Positions 5,398 through 12,351 are shown, numbered from the stretch's first letter. The stretch: 12,641 nucleotides of DNA from JAWXBM01 sp034440115 (GCA_034440115.1 JAWXBM010000045.1:1-12641), one strand, 5' to 3'. Program-made: numbers and translations. The notes: generated by a model from the letters alone, not told the origin.

Positions 5398-7194
5398 ATG
5401 CGTAAGCAAGTAACTTTAATAGCAGGTGTTTTAGCGGTTGTGCTGGCGGCATGGCTGCTGCTGCGTGGTTCTGATGAACCTCCTGCCGCTGCAGTACAAA
5501 CCTCGGCAGCCGAAATGGCTATGGCCGAGGCACGGCAGATCCACTCTTTGGCCGATGCCTATGTGCAATTCTTCTTCGAGCAGTTTCCGGAGCAGGCACT
5601 GTTCTCAGGCGCTGTGGATCCCGATCCTGCCAGGCTGACGGATAATTCGCTGGAAGCAGAAGCTCGCTGGCAAATTCTGCAGCAGGACATGTTGGCCGAT
5701 CTGGATGAAATCGACTTCACGATTGTCACTGATCCAGCCGCCAACATTACTGCCAACATGCTGCGCAATCAGTTGCAGAGCTCATTGGACCTGGCGGTTT
5801 GCCGCAATGAACTGTGGTCGGTCAGCCCAACCTGGACTGGCTGGCTAGCTGAATTTACCGAACTCGCTGGCAAGCTGAAGTTGAATACGCCCGAGCAGCG
5901 TGAAGCTGCACTCAGCCGTTTGCAGCAAATCGAAGTCTATGTTGATACTGAAATAGTCAACCTGCATGAAGGCGTGGAGTTGGGCTACGTGGCGCCGAAA
6001 AACAGTGTGCGCGCCTTGTCTGATGTACTGAATGCCTTTCTTGCCCTGCCGGTGGCCGAAACACCTTTTGCCATAGCCGTGGAGCAACAGGATCTCGGTT
6101 ATCAGCAACGGGTTGCGGAGCTGGTGGAACAGAGCCTCATGCCTGCCATACAGCGCTATCGGGATTATCTGGGGAATGAGTATCAGGCAGCGGCGCGTGA
6201 CAGTATTGGTGTTTATGACAGCCCCGGTGGTGAAGCCTGCTATCGGACATCGGTTCGCTACTGGGCCACGGTAGACCTCGGCGCCGAGGAACTTCATCGC
6301 ATCGGCCTGGAGCAGATGGACCGCCTCATGGCTGAAATGCGCGAAATCGGTGAGCGCAGTTTTGCTGAGAGCGATCCACTCAAGCTGTTGCAACTGGTCA
6401 AAACCGATCCGCAATATCTGTTCAAAAGCCGCGCTGAAATGGTGGCCTATGCCGAAGCCGCATTGGCGCGGGCCGAAGCCGCCATGCCACAGTGGTTTGG
6501 CCGTTTGCCAAAAGCACCGGTGATCGTTGAGCCTTATCCGGCCTTTCAGGAAAAATCGGCCCCTGGTGGCCAGGCGGTTGCTGCAGCAGCGGATGGCAGC
6601 TCACCCGGAAAATATCTGATCAATACCTATCAGGCGGAAACCCAAAGTCGGGCGGGTCTGGAAGCCACGGCATTTCACGAAGCCTATCCGGGCCACCACA
6701 CCCAGTTCACCATTGCCCAGGAACGCGACGATCTGCATCCGATTTCGCGCTATTTCTTTCTGTCGGGATACGGTGAAGGTTGGGCGCTTTATACCGAGCG
6801 TCTGTCTGACGAGATGGGCTTGTATTCTTCCGACCTGGATCGACTGGGTATGTTGTCCAATGAAGCCTGGCGCGCTGCCCGTTTGATTGTTGATTCCGGC
6901 ATGCATGGCCTGGGCTGGTCACGTGAGCAGGCGCTGGAATACATGGATGCGCACAATGCCAACACGCATGCGCTGAACGCGGCTGAAGTCGATCGTTACA
7001 TCGCGGTTCCCGGGCAGGCGACTTCTTACCTGCTCGGCGCACTGGAAATACGCCGCTTGCGGGATTGGGCTGAAACCCAGTTGGGCGACGATTTTGATAT
7101 CCGCGTGTTTCACGATCGGGTGTTGCAAGACGGTGCCATACCCCTCACCCAACTGGAACAGAAAATCACGGATTGGGTTACCGGTGAGCAATAA
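5398..7194 (+). CDS. DUF885 family putative zinc metallopeptidase, membrane-anchored or secreted
   Basis: A 598-residue protein. Residues 1-22 are a basic start and a hydrophobic helix (VTLIAGVLAVVLAAWLLL) without a lipobox, so it is probably anchored in, or exported across, the inner membrane. The DUF885 region shows LEATAFHEAYPGHHTQ at 421-436, an HExxPGHH variant of the zinc-binding HExxH motif (His427, Glu428, His433/434), then GYGEGWALYTERL at 457-469 with a probable third ligand Glu460, and RYIAVPGQATSY at 533-544. These are the standard family landmarks and the length is typical. The substrate is unknown; peptidase activity is inferred. GAGG overlapping the upstream stop serves as Shine-Dalgarno, which implies coupling to the DUF1993 gene. 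Its end overlaps the ATP-grasp start by 11 bases. Confidence 0.88.
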   Translation: MRKQVTLIAGVLAVVLAAWLLLRGSDEPPAAAVQTSAAEMAMAEARQIHSLADAYVQFFFEQFPEQALFSGAVDPDPARLTDNSLEAEARWQILQQDMLADLDEIDFTIVTDPAANITANMLRNQLQSSLDLAVCRNELWSVSPTWTGWLAEFTELAGKLKLNTPEQREAALSRLQQIEVYVDTEIVNLHEGVELGYVAPKNSVRALSDVLNAFLALPVAETPFAIAVEQQDLGYQQRVAELVEQSLMPAIQRYRDYLGNEYQAAARDSIGVYDSPGGEACYRTSVRYWATVDLGAEELHRIGLEQMDRLMAEMREIGERSFAESDPLKLLQLVKTDPQYLFKSRAEMVAYAEAALARAEAAMPQWFGRLPKAPVIVEPYPAFQEKSAPGGQAVAAAADGSSPGKYLINTYQAETQSRAGLEATAFHEAYPGHHTQFTIAQERDDLHPISRYFFLSGYGEGWALYTERLSDEMGLYSSDLDRLGMLSNEAWRAARLIVDSGMHGLGWSREQALEYMDAHNANTHALNAAEVDRYIAVPGQATSYLLGALEIRRLRDWAETQLGDDFDIRVFHDRVLQDGAIPLTQLEQKITDWVTGEQ

Positions 7195-8095
7195 GCTGGC
7201 GTCGTCGCGCCCGCCGCGTTGCGCCTTTCTCACGCTGCAGGAACGTGGTGATTTTGTAATCGATGACGATCGTGCCCTGCAACCGCTGGCTGATCTGGGG
7301 TGGGCGCCTTCAGTGTTGTCCTGGCGGCAGACGAAAATACCCTGGAGCGACTTTGATGTCGTGATTATCCGTTCGACCTGGGACTATTGGGATGATATGA
7401 ATGGCTTTCTGGATGTGTTGCAGGCCATTGATGCGCAAACGCTTCTGGCCAATTCACTTGGCCTGGTCCGGTGGAATCTGGCCAAAACTTATCTGCGTGA
7501 TCTGGAGCGCCAAGGCGTACTGATTGTACCCACCTTGTGGAAGGATCATCTGGATGCCCAGGCTGTGCAAGCTTGTTTTGCTGAACTCGCAAGTGACGAG
7601 ATTGTGATCAAGCCGGTGATCGGCGCCAACGGCGTGGATACTTTTCGTTTACATGTCGCTATGCCCAAAGCCGAATTTGAAAAGGTTGCTGCGCGCTTTC
7701 CGGCCAAAGCGGGTCGCGCAGCGATGGCTCAGCCCTTTATGTCGAAAATCCTGACCGAAGGTGAGTATTCGCTGTTTTACTTCAATGGCGAATACAGCCA
7801 CGCCATTCTGAAAGTACCTGCGGCTGGGGAGTTTCGTTCACAGGAAGAGTACGGCTCTGAGATCCGCTCGGTTACACCAGAAGAATTATTGCGTTCAAGA
7901 GTTGAACAGGCCCTGTCCACGCTGCATCCCGCGCCGCTGTATGCCCGCGTCGACCTGGTGCGTGATGCCGAAAATGATTTCCGCATCATGGAAATGGAAT
8001 TGATCGAACCCTCTATGTATTTACGCACCGAGGCGGGTGCTCCAGCGCGCTTTGCCATGGCTATTGATGATTGGTTTCAGCGCGCATGTCGCTGA
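7184..8095 (+). CDS. ATP-grasp family ligase (RimK/DcsG-like)
   Basis: A protein of 303 residues from GTG 7184, which overlaps the end of the DUF885 gene by 11 bases; an upstream frame reaching back to 7094 has no family-like sequence and is antecedent read-through of another gene. Landmarks are RSTWDYWDD at 63-71, which is characteristic of this ATP-grasp branch, VIKPVIGANG at 141-150 (Lys143 likely ATP-contacting), EGEYSLFYFNGEYSHAILK at 192-210, YARVDLVRD at 253-261, and the metal-binding end IMEMELIEPSMYL at 268-280. ATP-grasp ligases join a carboxylate to an amine or similar group through an acyl phosphate. Relatives annotated this way include the cycloserine ligase DcsG; the substrate here is unknown. 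It is cytoplasmic and the third gene of the operon. Confidence 0.85.
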   Translation: MSNKLASSRPPRCAFLTLQERGDFVIDDDRALQPLADLGWAPSVLSWRQTKIPWSDFDVVIIRSTWDYWDDMNGFLDVLQAIDAQTLLANSLGLVRWNLAKTYLRDLERQGVLIVPTLWKDHLDAQAVQACFAELASDEIVIKPVIGANGVDTFRLHVAMPKAEFEKVAARFPAKAGRAAMAQPFMSKILTEGEYSLFYFNGEYSHAILKVPAAGEFRSQEEYGSEIRSVTPEELLRSRVEQALSTLHPAPLYARVDLVRDAENDFRIMEMELIEPSMYLRTEAGAPARFAMAIDDWFQRACR

Positions 8096-8168
8096 TTTAT
8101 TGCTGGCCTCGTTCTGTCGCAATTCATTGAATTAAATACATTAATTATCCTTTGTTGAGCCATAATTA

Positions 8169-8190
8169 CTATACATTTGTATAGCTATAC
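8169..8190. promoter_or_regulatory. Three-half-site palindromic operator candidate
   Basis: CTATAC (8169-8174), GTATAG (8179-8184) and CTATAC (8185-8190) form two overlapping perfect palindromes: CTATAC-ATTT-GTATAG and GTATAGCTATAC. They lie 25 bp before the DUF222 gene's ATG, just upstream of its AAGGAG ribosome site (8201-8206). The AT-rich sequence may also contain the -10 box. This is a plausible repressor operator, perhaps for self-regulation. Confidence 0.5.
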
Positions 8191-8849
8191 GAGTGCGACA
8201 AAGGAGCCAATCCAATGCTTGATTCCAGCAGCTATCCGTCAACCCCATCCGGTGATTTTGTCACCCAACACTTAAAAGCTGGCACGCAGAAATGTCAGCG
8301 TATTCAACAGTTGGAAGGCGACTTGTGCGAGCTCGCAGCTCATATCGATGCCGCCATGTTTCGTTGGTTGGAACTGCTACGTGAATTCAATGAATGCGAA
8401 GGTTGGTGAGGCGAAGGCATCAAGTCCTGCGCGCATTGGTTGAACTGGAAGTGTGGCCTGGGTCTCGGCGCGGCTCGGGAGCGTCTGAGGGTCGCGCAAG
8501 CACTGCCAGACCTACCCCAAACTACCGTGGCGTTTCGCGAGGGACGGCTAAGCTACTCCAAAGTTCGGGCCATTACCCGGGTAGCCACCAAACGTAATGA
8601 AGAAGTGCTTTTGAACATTGCCTTTCACGGTACAACCTGGCATGTAGAGCAGGCTGTCAGCGCATGGCGCCGTGAGCAGCGCTTGAAGTCGCTGGAGCGA
8701 GACAATGACCGGCACGAATTGCGCGAGCTTTCCTGTCAGTTTGACGACCAAGGGTTCTTGATACTGAAAGGCCGATTCACGCCAGAGCAAGGGGCCATCA
8801 TTAAGCAAGCATTAAATTCAATACTGGATGAACTGCACGAGGAGCGCAA

Positions 8850-8870
8850 AAACGTTTCAGTTGAAACGTC
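8850..8870 (+). repeat. Coding palindrome copy 1 (NVSVETS)
   Basis: ACGTTTCA-GT-TGAAACGT (8852-8869) is a perfect inverted repeat of two 8-bp arms with a 2-base centre. It is in frame, encodes NVSVETS in the DUF222-HNH gene, and matches copy 2 at 20 of 21 positions (8850-8870 against 9078-9098). Confidence 0.75.
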
Positions 8871-9077
8871 TGAGTTACAGAATCCTTCCCCGCTGAAGCA
8901 ACACCCTCATGCCATGGCTTTTTGCCGGGCAGATGTTTTAATACGAATGGCAGAAAGCTATCTTTCCTGTAAAACCGATAGCAGTAGTGCTGATCACTAC
9001 GTCGTCAATATCCACACCGATATGGAAACCTTAAAAGCAGACGGAGTCGGTGCTGAATCCCATCTGGAAAACAGCCC

Positions 9078-9098
9078 AAACGTTTCAGCTGAAACGTC
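9078..9098 (+). repeat. Coding palindrome copy 2 (NVSAETS)
   Basis: ACGTTTCAGCTGAAACGT (9080-9097) is a perfect 18-bp palindrome, in the same reading phase as copy 1 and encoding NVSAETS. It lies between the DUF222 region and the HNH domain, in a variable low-constraint stretch. Confidence 0.75.
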
Positions 9099-9683
9099 CC
9101 GGCGCATCTGTTGCGATGCTGGCGTGGTGCATTGGCCGGATAAAAAGCAGCCGGAAAATGGCGGGATTGAGCCATTGAGCCTAGGTCGTAAAACTCGTAC
9201 TGTGCCGCCTTCCATTCGTCGGGATCAGGGTTGCCGGTTTCCCGGCTGCAGCGCCAGACGCTTTGTGGACGCCCATCACATCCAGCATTGGGCCGATGGT
9301 GGTGAAACCAGCATGAAAAACCTGGTGTTGTTGTTCCGACATCAACATCGGTTGATGCATGAAGACGGATTTGGCCTGCGTCGAATGCCTGGTGGCAAGT
9401 TTGAGTTTACCAATCCTGACGGCAAGCACATTTTTCCAGGGGCTGCTTCACGATTCAGCGGAAAGGTCATGGACCTGACCGCCGGTAACCTGAACAACGG
9501 CTTTGTCATCACACCCAAGACCCCGATACCCAATTGGGGTGAAGAAGGTATGGATGTGGATTTTGTGGTACATCATCTGGACCGTCGATCAGAAGAGCCT
9601 GATAGTTAATCCGACGCCAATTAAGCAAATGCTTGATAGCCGCTTAGCAGGCCCCCGTTCCTGTGCAACCAACAATCACGTCA

Positions 9684-10364
9684 TCAGGTCACAAACTTTT
9701 GCGCGGCCTTGACCAGGTCGTCATTTGAATTTGATTTTGGCCTTGCGGTAGGAACCATCAGGCCTCGCTGAACGGCTGGTCTTGCTTCAATCAAGTCGAT
9801 CCAGCGCGTCAGGTGCGGCAAGTCGGCGCTGTCCACTCCCGACCAATGGGCTGTGCGGGCCCAGCAGAAATTGGCGATATCGGCGATGGAATAATCACCG
9901 GCCAGGTATTCATTGTCAGCCAGTTGTCGGTCCAGTATCTCCAGCAAGCGCCGGGATTCGTCCTGATAGCGCTTGATGGCATAGGGGATTTTTTCCGTGG
10001 CGTAACGGTAAAACACATTGGCTTGGCCCATCATCGGCCCCAGGCCGCTTTTCTGAAACATCAGCCATTGCATGGCTTCGGAATGGTGCTTGAACATTGC
10101 CCTGGTATTGGGTGGCAGGAACTTGCCGACCTTGTCGGCCAGATAAATCAGGATGGCACCGGATTCGAACACCGCAAAATCATCTTCAGCGTGATCAACA
10201 ATGGCGGGAATACGGCCGTTCGGATTGATCTTGAGAAACCAGTCCTGCTTCTGCTCCAACTCGCCCAATGCAATGGCGTGTACCTGGTAGTCCAGACCAC
10301 ACTCTTCCAGCATGATGGAGATTTTGTAGCCGTTGGGGGTAGCGGCGGTGTAGAGGGTGATCAT
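9684..10364 (-). CDS. Glutathione S-transferase, YfcG/YghU-like
   Basis: A 226-residue cytoplasmic enzyme. The start is ATG 10364-10362, where GGAG lies six bases upstream; the frame stays open a further 71 codons upstream, but that stretch is antisense to a DUF222 relic and is not GST-like. The thioredoxin-fold domain has TAATPNGYKISIMLEE at 6-21 (Thr/Asn active-site region of the YfcG/Ure2p-like class rather than a Ser/Cys), NGRIPAI at 49-55 with the cis-Pro, and the glutathione-binding FESGAI at 66-71. The C-terminal helical domain includes YSIADIANFCW at 158-168. It would use glutathione, probably for disulfide-bond reductase or peroxide chemistry as in YfcG. The gene converges on the DUF222-HNH gene with a 74-bp gap and no strong terminator. 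A truncated duplicate of its first 57 codons lies at 11453-11632. Confidence 0.9.
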   Translation of the reverse strand: MITLYTAATPNGYKISIMLEECGLDYQVHAIALGELEQKQDWFLKINPNGRIPAIVDHAEDDFAVFESGAILIYLADKVGKFLPPNTRAMFKHHSEAMQWLMFQKSGLGPMMGQANVFYRYATEKIPYAIKRYQDESRRLLEILDRQLADNEYLAGDYSIADIANFCWARTAHWSGVDSADLPHLTRWIDLIEARPAVQRGLMVPTARPKSNSNDDLVKAAQKFVT

Positions 10365-10398
10365 GGCAAGCTCCGGAATAGACAGATTGACGCGTTTC

Positions 10399-10533
10399 AT
10401 TGTCATCATACTGAAAACACTAGCACCTGGCTGGGCGTAGAAGGCATGGACGTTGCGGTCGTAGTGCATAATTTGCACCGTTGATCGGAAGAATTCGAGT
10501 ACTGATCCGGGTACTTTCAGCCAATGCTTGATA
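10399..10533 (+). pseudogene. Relic of the 3' end of a second DUF222-HNH gene
   Basis: This 135-bp stretch aligns by eye with the last part of the intact DUF222 gene and its downstream flank (9502-9638), at an offset of 895-897 bases. Matches include TTGTCATCA, AGAAGG(T/C)ATGGA(T/C)GT, CGT(C/T)GATC(A/G)GAAGA and ATGCTTGATA beyond the stop. In one frame it reads GVEGMDVAVVVHNLHR then TGA (10482-10484) where the intact gene has CGA. A one-base loss upstream puts the TTGTCATC part out of frame. It is on the plus strand, antisense to the false N-terminal extension of the GST frame, and begins about 23 bp upstream of the GST Shine-Dalgarno. Confidence 0.65.
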
Positions 10534-10565
10534 TGAACCCAATGGGTGCAGTATCCTGTGCGCAA

Positions 10566-10637
10566 GGTCAGAGACAAAATTCGGCTCCATGCCGTGTGAC
10601 TTCTGGATTTCGATCCGCAAGCCCTATATCTCTGACC
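10566..10637. repeat. 72-bp segment with GGTCAGAGA inverted ends
   Basis: GGTCAGAGA (10566-10574) and its exact reverse complement TCTCTGACC (10629-10637) bound a 72-bp segment between the DUF222 relic and the DUF3800 stop codon. The right end reads CTCTGACCCCA, like the tandem units at 1717-1743. It could be a small non-autonomous element or a REP-like unit; no transposase is present. Confidence 0.45.
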
Positions 10638-10640
10638 CCA

Positions 10641-11327
10641 CTAACTCTCAAAAGCCGCTGAATTCAGCGGCTTTTTCTTTGAGTAAAAGACTCCTCTCCT
10701 TCCATCTTCAACACGATCCAGGTCATGGATCTCACCAACCTGGCCCCAAATCATTTCCAGGTACCGATCCTCTTGACGTTCGTAGAATCTTTGCAGCGCC
10801 CAAAGATAGTAATCAACCGCCTGCAGCCCAGCGCATTTTGCGGGTGTACTCGAAATAATGTTATTTGTTCCGTGATGCTCGAATCCAAAGCTTCGCTTGA
10901 ACTCTTCTCCTGCCTGCTCCAACGCCGTTCGGAATGCTTCGTTCCTGGGTTTGGTACCGCGCATGGAAAAGCAGACATTCACTTCGTCTGCCATGTGGTG
11001 AAGCTTTCGAAAGAGCTCAGTGACCAGCAGGTCATATTGTTCATTTTCTCGGTAACGAATATTCGCATGAAAAGCAATTGCGGTCTTGCGATTGTCGAGC
11101 TGCATGGAGGGAACATTTTTGAAGTATGGGTCGGCCAGCAATTCTGCTCGCAACACTTCCAGTTCACTGGCTAGCTGGTCTGGTTCATCGATTTCCAGCT
11201 TGCCAATAATGAAGTAGCTAGAGCAACCCTCATTGCCAACGATGATGTTGCCTTTGCGGTTGAACAGAGAAGGATCACCTGCCTCATCGACAAAGTAGTG
11301 GATGGTGTCCTTGTCAGTTTCGGCCAA
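10641..11327 (-). CDS. DUF3800 domain protein, apparently with an internal deletion
   Basis: A 228-residue protein. The start is TTG 11327-11325, with AGAGGAA about nine bases upstream; no ATG fits the conserved N-terminus HYFVDEAGDPSLF (about 10-22). DUF3800 landmarks are DEAGD at 14-18, AFHAN at about 89-93, LQAVDYYLWALQRFYERQEDRY near 168-189 and a C-terminal VFYSKKKPL. The family has a predicted RNase-H-like fold with acidic residues and often occurs in defence or mobile regions. From memory, relatives carry roughly 40-45 more residues after FHAN, before the YRxNExYDLLV segment, where this protein goes directly to IRYRENEQYDLLV. An intrinsic terminator palindrome lies inside its last codons. 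A regulator tail ends six bases upstream on the same strand, so it was the downstream gene of a pair. Confidence 0.7.
   Translation of the reverse strand: MAETDKDTIHYFVDEAGDPSLFNRKGNIIVGNEGCSSYFIIGKLEIDEPDQLASELEVLRAELLADPYFKNVPSMQLDNRKTAIAFHANIRYRENEQYDLLVTELFRKLHHMADEVNVCFSMRGTKPRNEAFRTALEQAGEEFKRSFGFEHHGTNNIISSTPAKCAGLQAVDYYLWALQRFYERQEDRYLEMIWGQVGEIHDLDRVEDGRRGVFYSKKKPLNSAAFES
10651..10674. terminator. Rho-independent terminator inside the end of the DUF3800 gene
   Basis: AAAGCCGCTGAA and its reverse complement TTCAGCGGCTTT abut as a perfect 24-bp palindrome. On the plus strand it is followed by TTTTTCTTT-like tract (10672-10680), on the minus strand by a shorter TTTT. It overlaps the last codons of DUF3800 (PLNSAAF) and could work in both directions. 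Confidence 0.75.
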
Positions 11328-11333
11328 GACTGG

Positions 11334-11462
11334 TTATTCCTCTGGGAGGAACGCTTCAGGACTTAGTGCTTCGACGAACTCTGCTACAACTTTTAGTTCG
11401 CCATCGTCTGTGCTGGTCAGCACGATAGGCTCAAAGTCCGGGTTCAGCGGCTTCAAGATAAA
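11334..11462 (-). pseudogene. C-terminal fragment of a probable S24/LexA-like regulator
   Basis: A frame of 42 codons reads FILKPLNPDFEPIVLTS at the start, continues DDGELKVVAEFVEAL, and stops with TAA at 11336-11334, six bases before the DUF3800 TTG start. LKPLNPxxxPI followed by an acidic turn and a short beta strand resembles the end of S24/LexA-type repressor peptidase domains. The 5' part is missing: upstream the sequence becomes the GST duplicate. The identity is a pattern guess from a short piece. Its stop-to-start spacing and AGAGGAA site show that it was the gene ahead of DUF3800. Confidence 0.45.
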
Positions 11463-11632
11463 TCGACGATGGCGGGAATACGGCCGTTCGGGTTGATCTT
11501 AAGAAACCAGTCCTGCTTCTGCTCCAACTCACCGAGTGCAATGGCATGCACTTGGTACTCCAGCGCAGACTCCTCCGACATGATGGATGCTTTGTAGCCG
11601 TTGGGGGTAGCGGCGGTGTAGAGGGTGATCAT
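11453..11632 (-). pseudogene. Truncated duplicate of the GST N-terminus
   Basis: ATG 11632-11630 opens 59 codons ending in TGA 11455-11453. The first 57 residues match the intact GST at 9684-10364 with five changes (Ile15Ala, Leu19Ser, Cys22Ser, Gly23Ala, Asp25Glu). At the DNA level about 18 mismatches were counted by eye over ~164 bp, and the first ~42 bp are identical. Homology starts exactly at the ATG and breaks near 11461, where the regulator tail begins. The ATG overlaps the stop of the alpha/beta hydrolase (ATGA), so it is still positioned for coupled translation. It lacks the FESGAI glutathione site and the whole helical domain, so it cannot be an active GST. Confidence 0.8.
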
Positions 11633-12351
11633 AATTTCGCAGGTTTTGCCAACCAGCCCAGCATAGCGGATGAAACTTCTTCGGGTGCTTCCAGCGGTAC
11701 CAGGTGTCCACTGCCTTTAACGATTAACAAAGTTGAGCCCGGAATGCCCTGCGCCAATTGTTCACTCATCCAGGGTGGGCAGAGCTGGTCTTCCTCACCG
11801 CACAGCACCAGGCTGGGACAGTGAATATCCTGCAACAGTTCACGATAGTCCCTGCGCGTGTTCAGGGCCTTGCATTGCCGCAGAAATACCTCGGGCCCCA
11901 GCAATAAAGCCATGTTGAGTATCTCCCACCGCAGGAGCGTATCGTCTTGTTGAGCCTTGCCTAAATAGGTGGGTAACAAGTCGTTGAACATAACTTCCCG
12001 CAGTTGCCCGTCGCTCACTCGCTCCATCTGCGCTAACCGGGGCGCTTGGTGTTCCGCCTTCTCATTGCGGGCTGTAGCGCCTATCAGAGCAAGCCGGAGT
12101 ACCCGTTCAGGTGCCTGGTGACAGATTTCCAGTGCCACAATTCCACCCATGGAAAAACCGGCCAGGGCAAATTGTTCTGGAGCGGATTTGAGTATCGCTG
12201 CGGCAATCTCGGTCATGCTGTCTGCAGTTGTGCCATCGGCAATCTTTATTTCAGAACAACGGCTTTCCAAGGCAGCAGCCTGATGCCGCCAAAGGCGCTC
12301 GTCGCACATCATGCCGGGGATCAGTAACAGGGGGTCTTTATCGTTATTCAA
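11629..12351 (-). CDS. Alpha/beta hydrolase
   Basis: A 240-residue soluble protein with LLLIPGMMCDERLW at 8-21 (oxyanion-hole region), the nucleophile elbow GFSMGG at 65-70 (Ser67), an acid in CGEEDQLCP (Asp188) and the catalytic His in GSGHLVPLEAPEEV (His216). Order and spacing suit a compact esterase or MenH/BioH-like hydrolase; the substrate is unknown. The only available start in this frame is TTG 12351-12349, since an in-frame TGA lies two codons upstream; no clear Shine-Dalgarno is seen. Its stop overlaps the ATG of the truncated GST duplicate. This suggests an ancestral hydrolase-GST operon that was broken when other DNA arrived downstream. Confidence 0.85.
   Translation of the reverse strand: MNNDKDPLLLIPGMMCDERLWRHQAAALESRCSEIKIADGTTADSMTEIAAAILKSAPEQFALAGFSMGGIVALEICHQAPERVLRLALIGATARNEKAEHQAPRLAQMERVSDGQLREVMFNDLLPTYLGKAQQDDTLLRWEILNMALLLGPEVFLRQCKALNTRRDYRELLQDIHCPSLVLCGEEDQLCPPWMSEQLAQGIPGSTLLIVKGSGHLVPLEAPEEVSSAMLGWLAKPAKL

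Larger units (their letters stand above)
8215..9609 (+). pseudogene. DUF222 (13E12 repeat) HNH endonuclease gene with an in-frame TGA
   Basis: A single reading frame from ATG 8215 (good AAGGAG Shine-Dalgarno) to TAA 9609 spans 464 codons, broken only by TGA at 8407-8409 (codon 65). Sequence on both sides is continuous with the family: REFNECEGW before the stop and GEGIKSCAHWLNW after it. The remaining 389 codons could be translated from TTG 8440, but no Shine-Dalgarno is seen there. The DUF222 region is followed by the HNH domain: CRFPGC at about 340-345, DAHHIQHWADGG at 352-363, NLVLLFRHQHRLMH at 369-382. A Phe stands where relatives have a zinc-binding Cys (LLCR), and Gln-His replaces His-His, which supports decay. 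Two copies of NVS(A/V)ETS (213-219, 289-295) are encoded by palindromic DNA. Such genes are often multicopy and mobile-like. Confidence 0.8.

Noticed and set aside
5845..6414. 189-codon minus-strand open frame inside the DUF885 gene
   Set aside because: It is the antisense shadow of a well-supported plus-strand gene.
7094..7183. Longer start for the ATP-grasp protein
   Set aside because: The first 30 codons overlap the conserved DUF885 C-terminus and have no family similarity; GTG 7184 gives a normal operon overlap.
8407..8409. TGA read as selenocysteine
   Set aside because: DUF222 proteins have no catalytic Cys/Sec at this position, and no SECIS-like hairpin follows the codon.
8850..9098. 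CRISPR-like repeats
   Set aside because: Only two copies, both inside a coding frame and 228 bp apart, without regular spacers.
10365..10577. 71-codon N-terminal extension of the GST reading frame
   Set aside because: The extension is not GST-like, is antisense to the DUF222 relic, and a strong GGAG site precedes the internal ATG at 10364 that gives a standard GST N-terminus.
10725..11174. 149-codon plus-strand open frame opposite DUF3800
   Set aside because: It is antisense to the conserved DUF3800 motifs and has no Shine-Dalgarno or domain.
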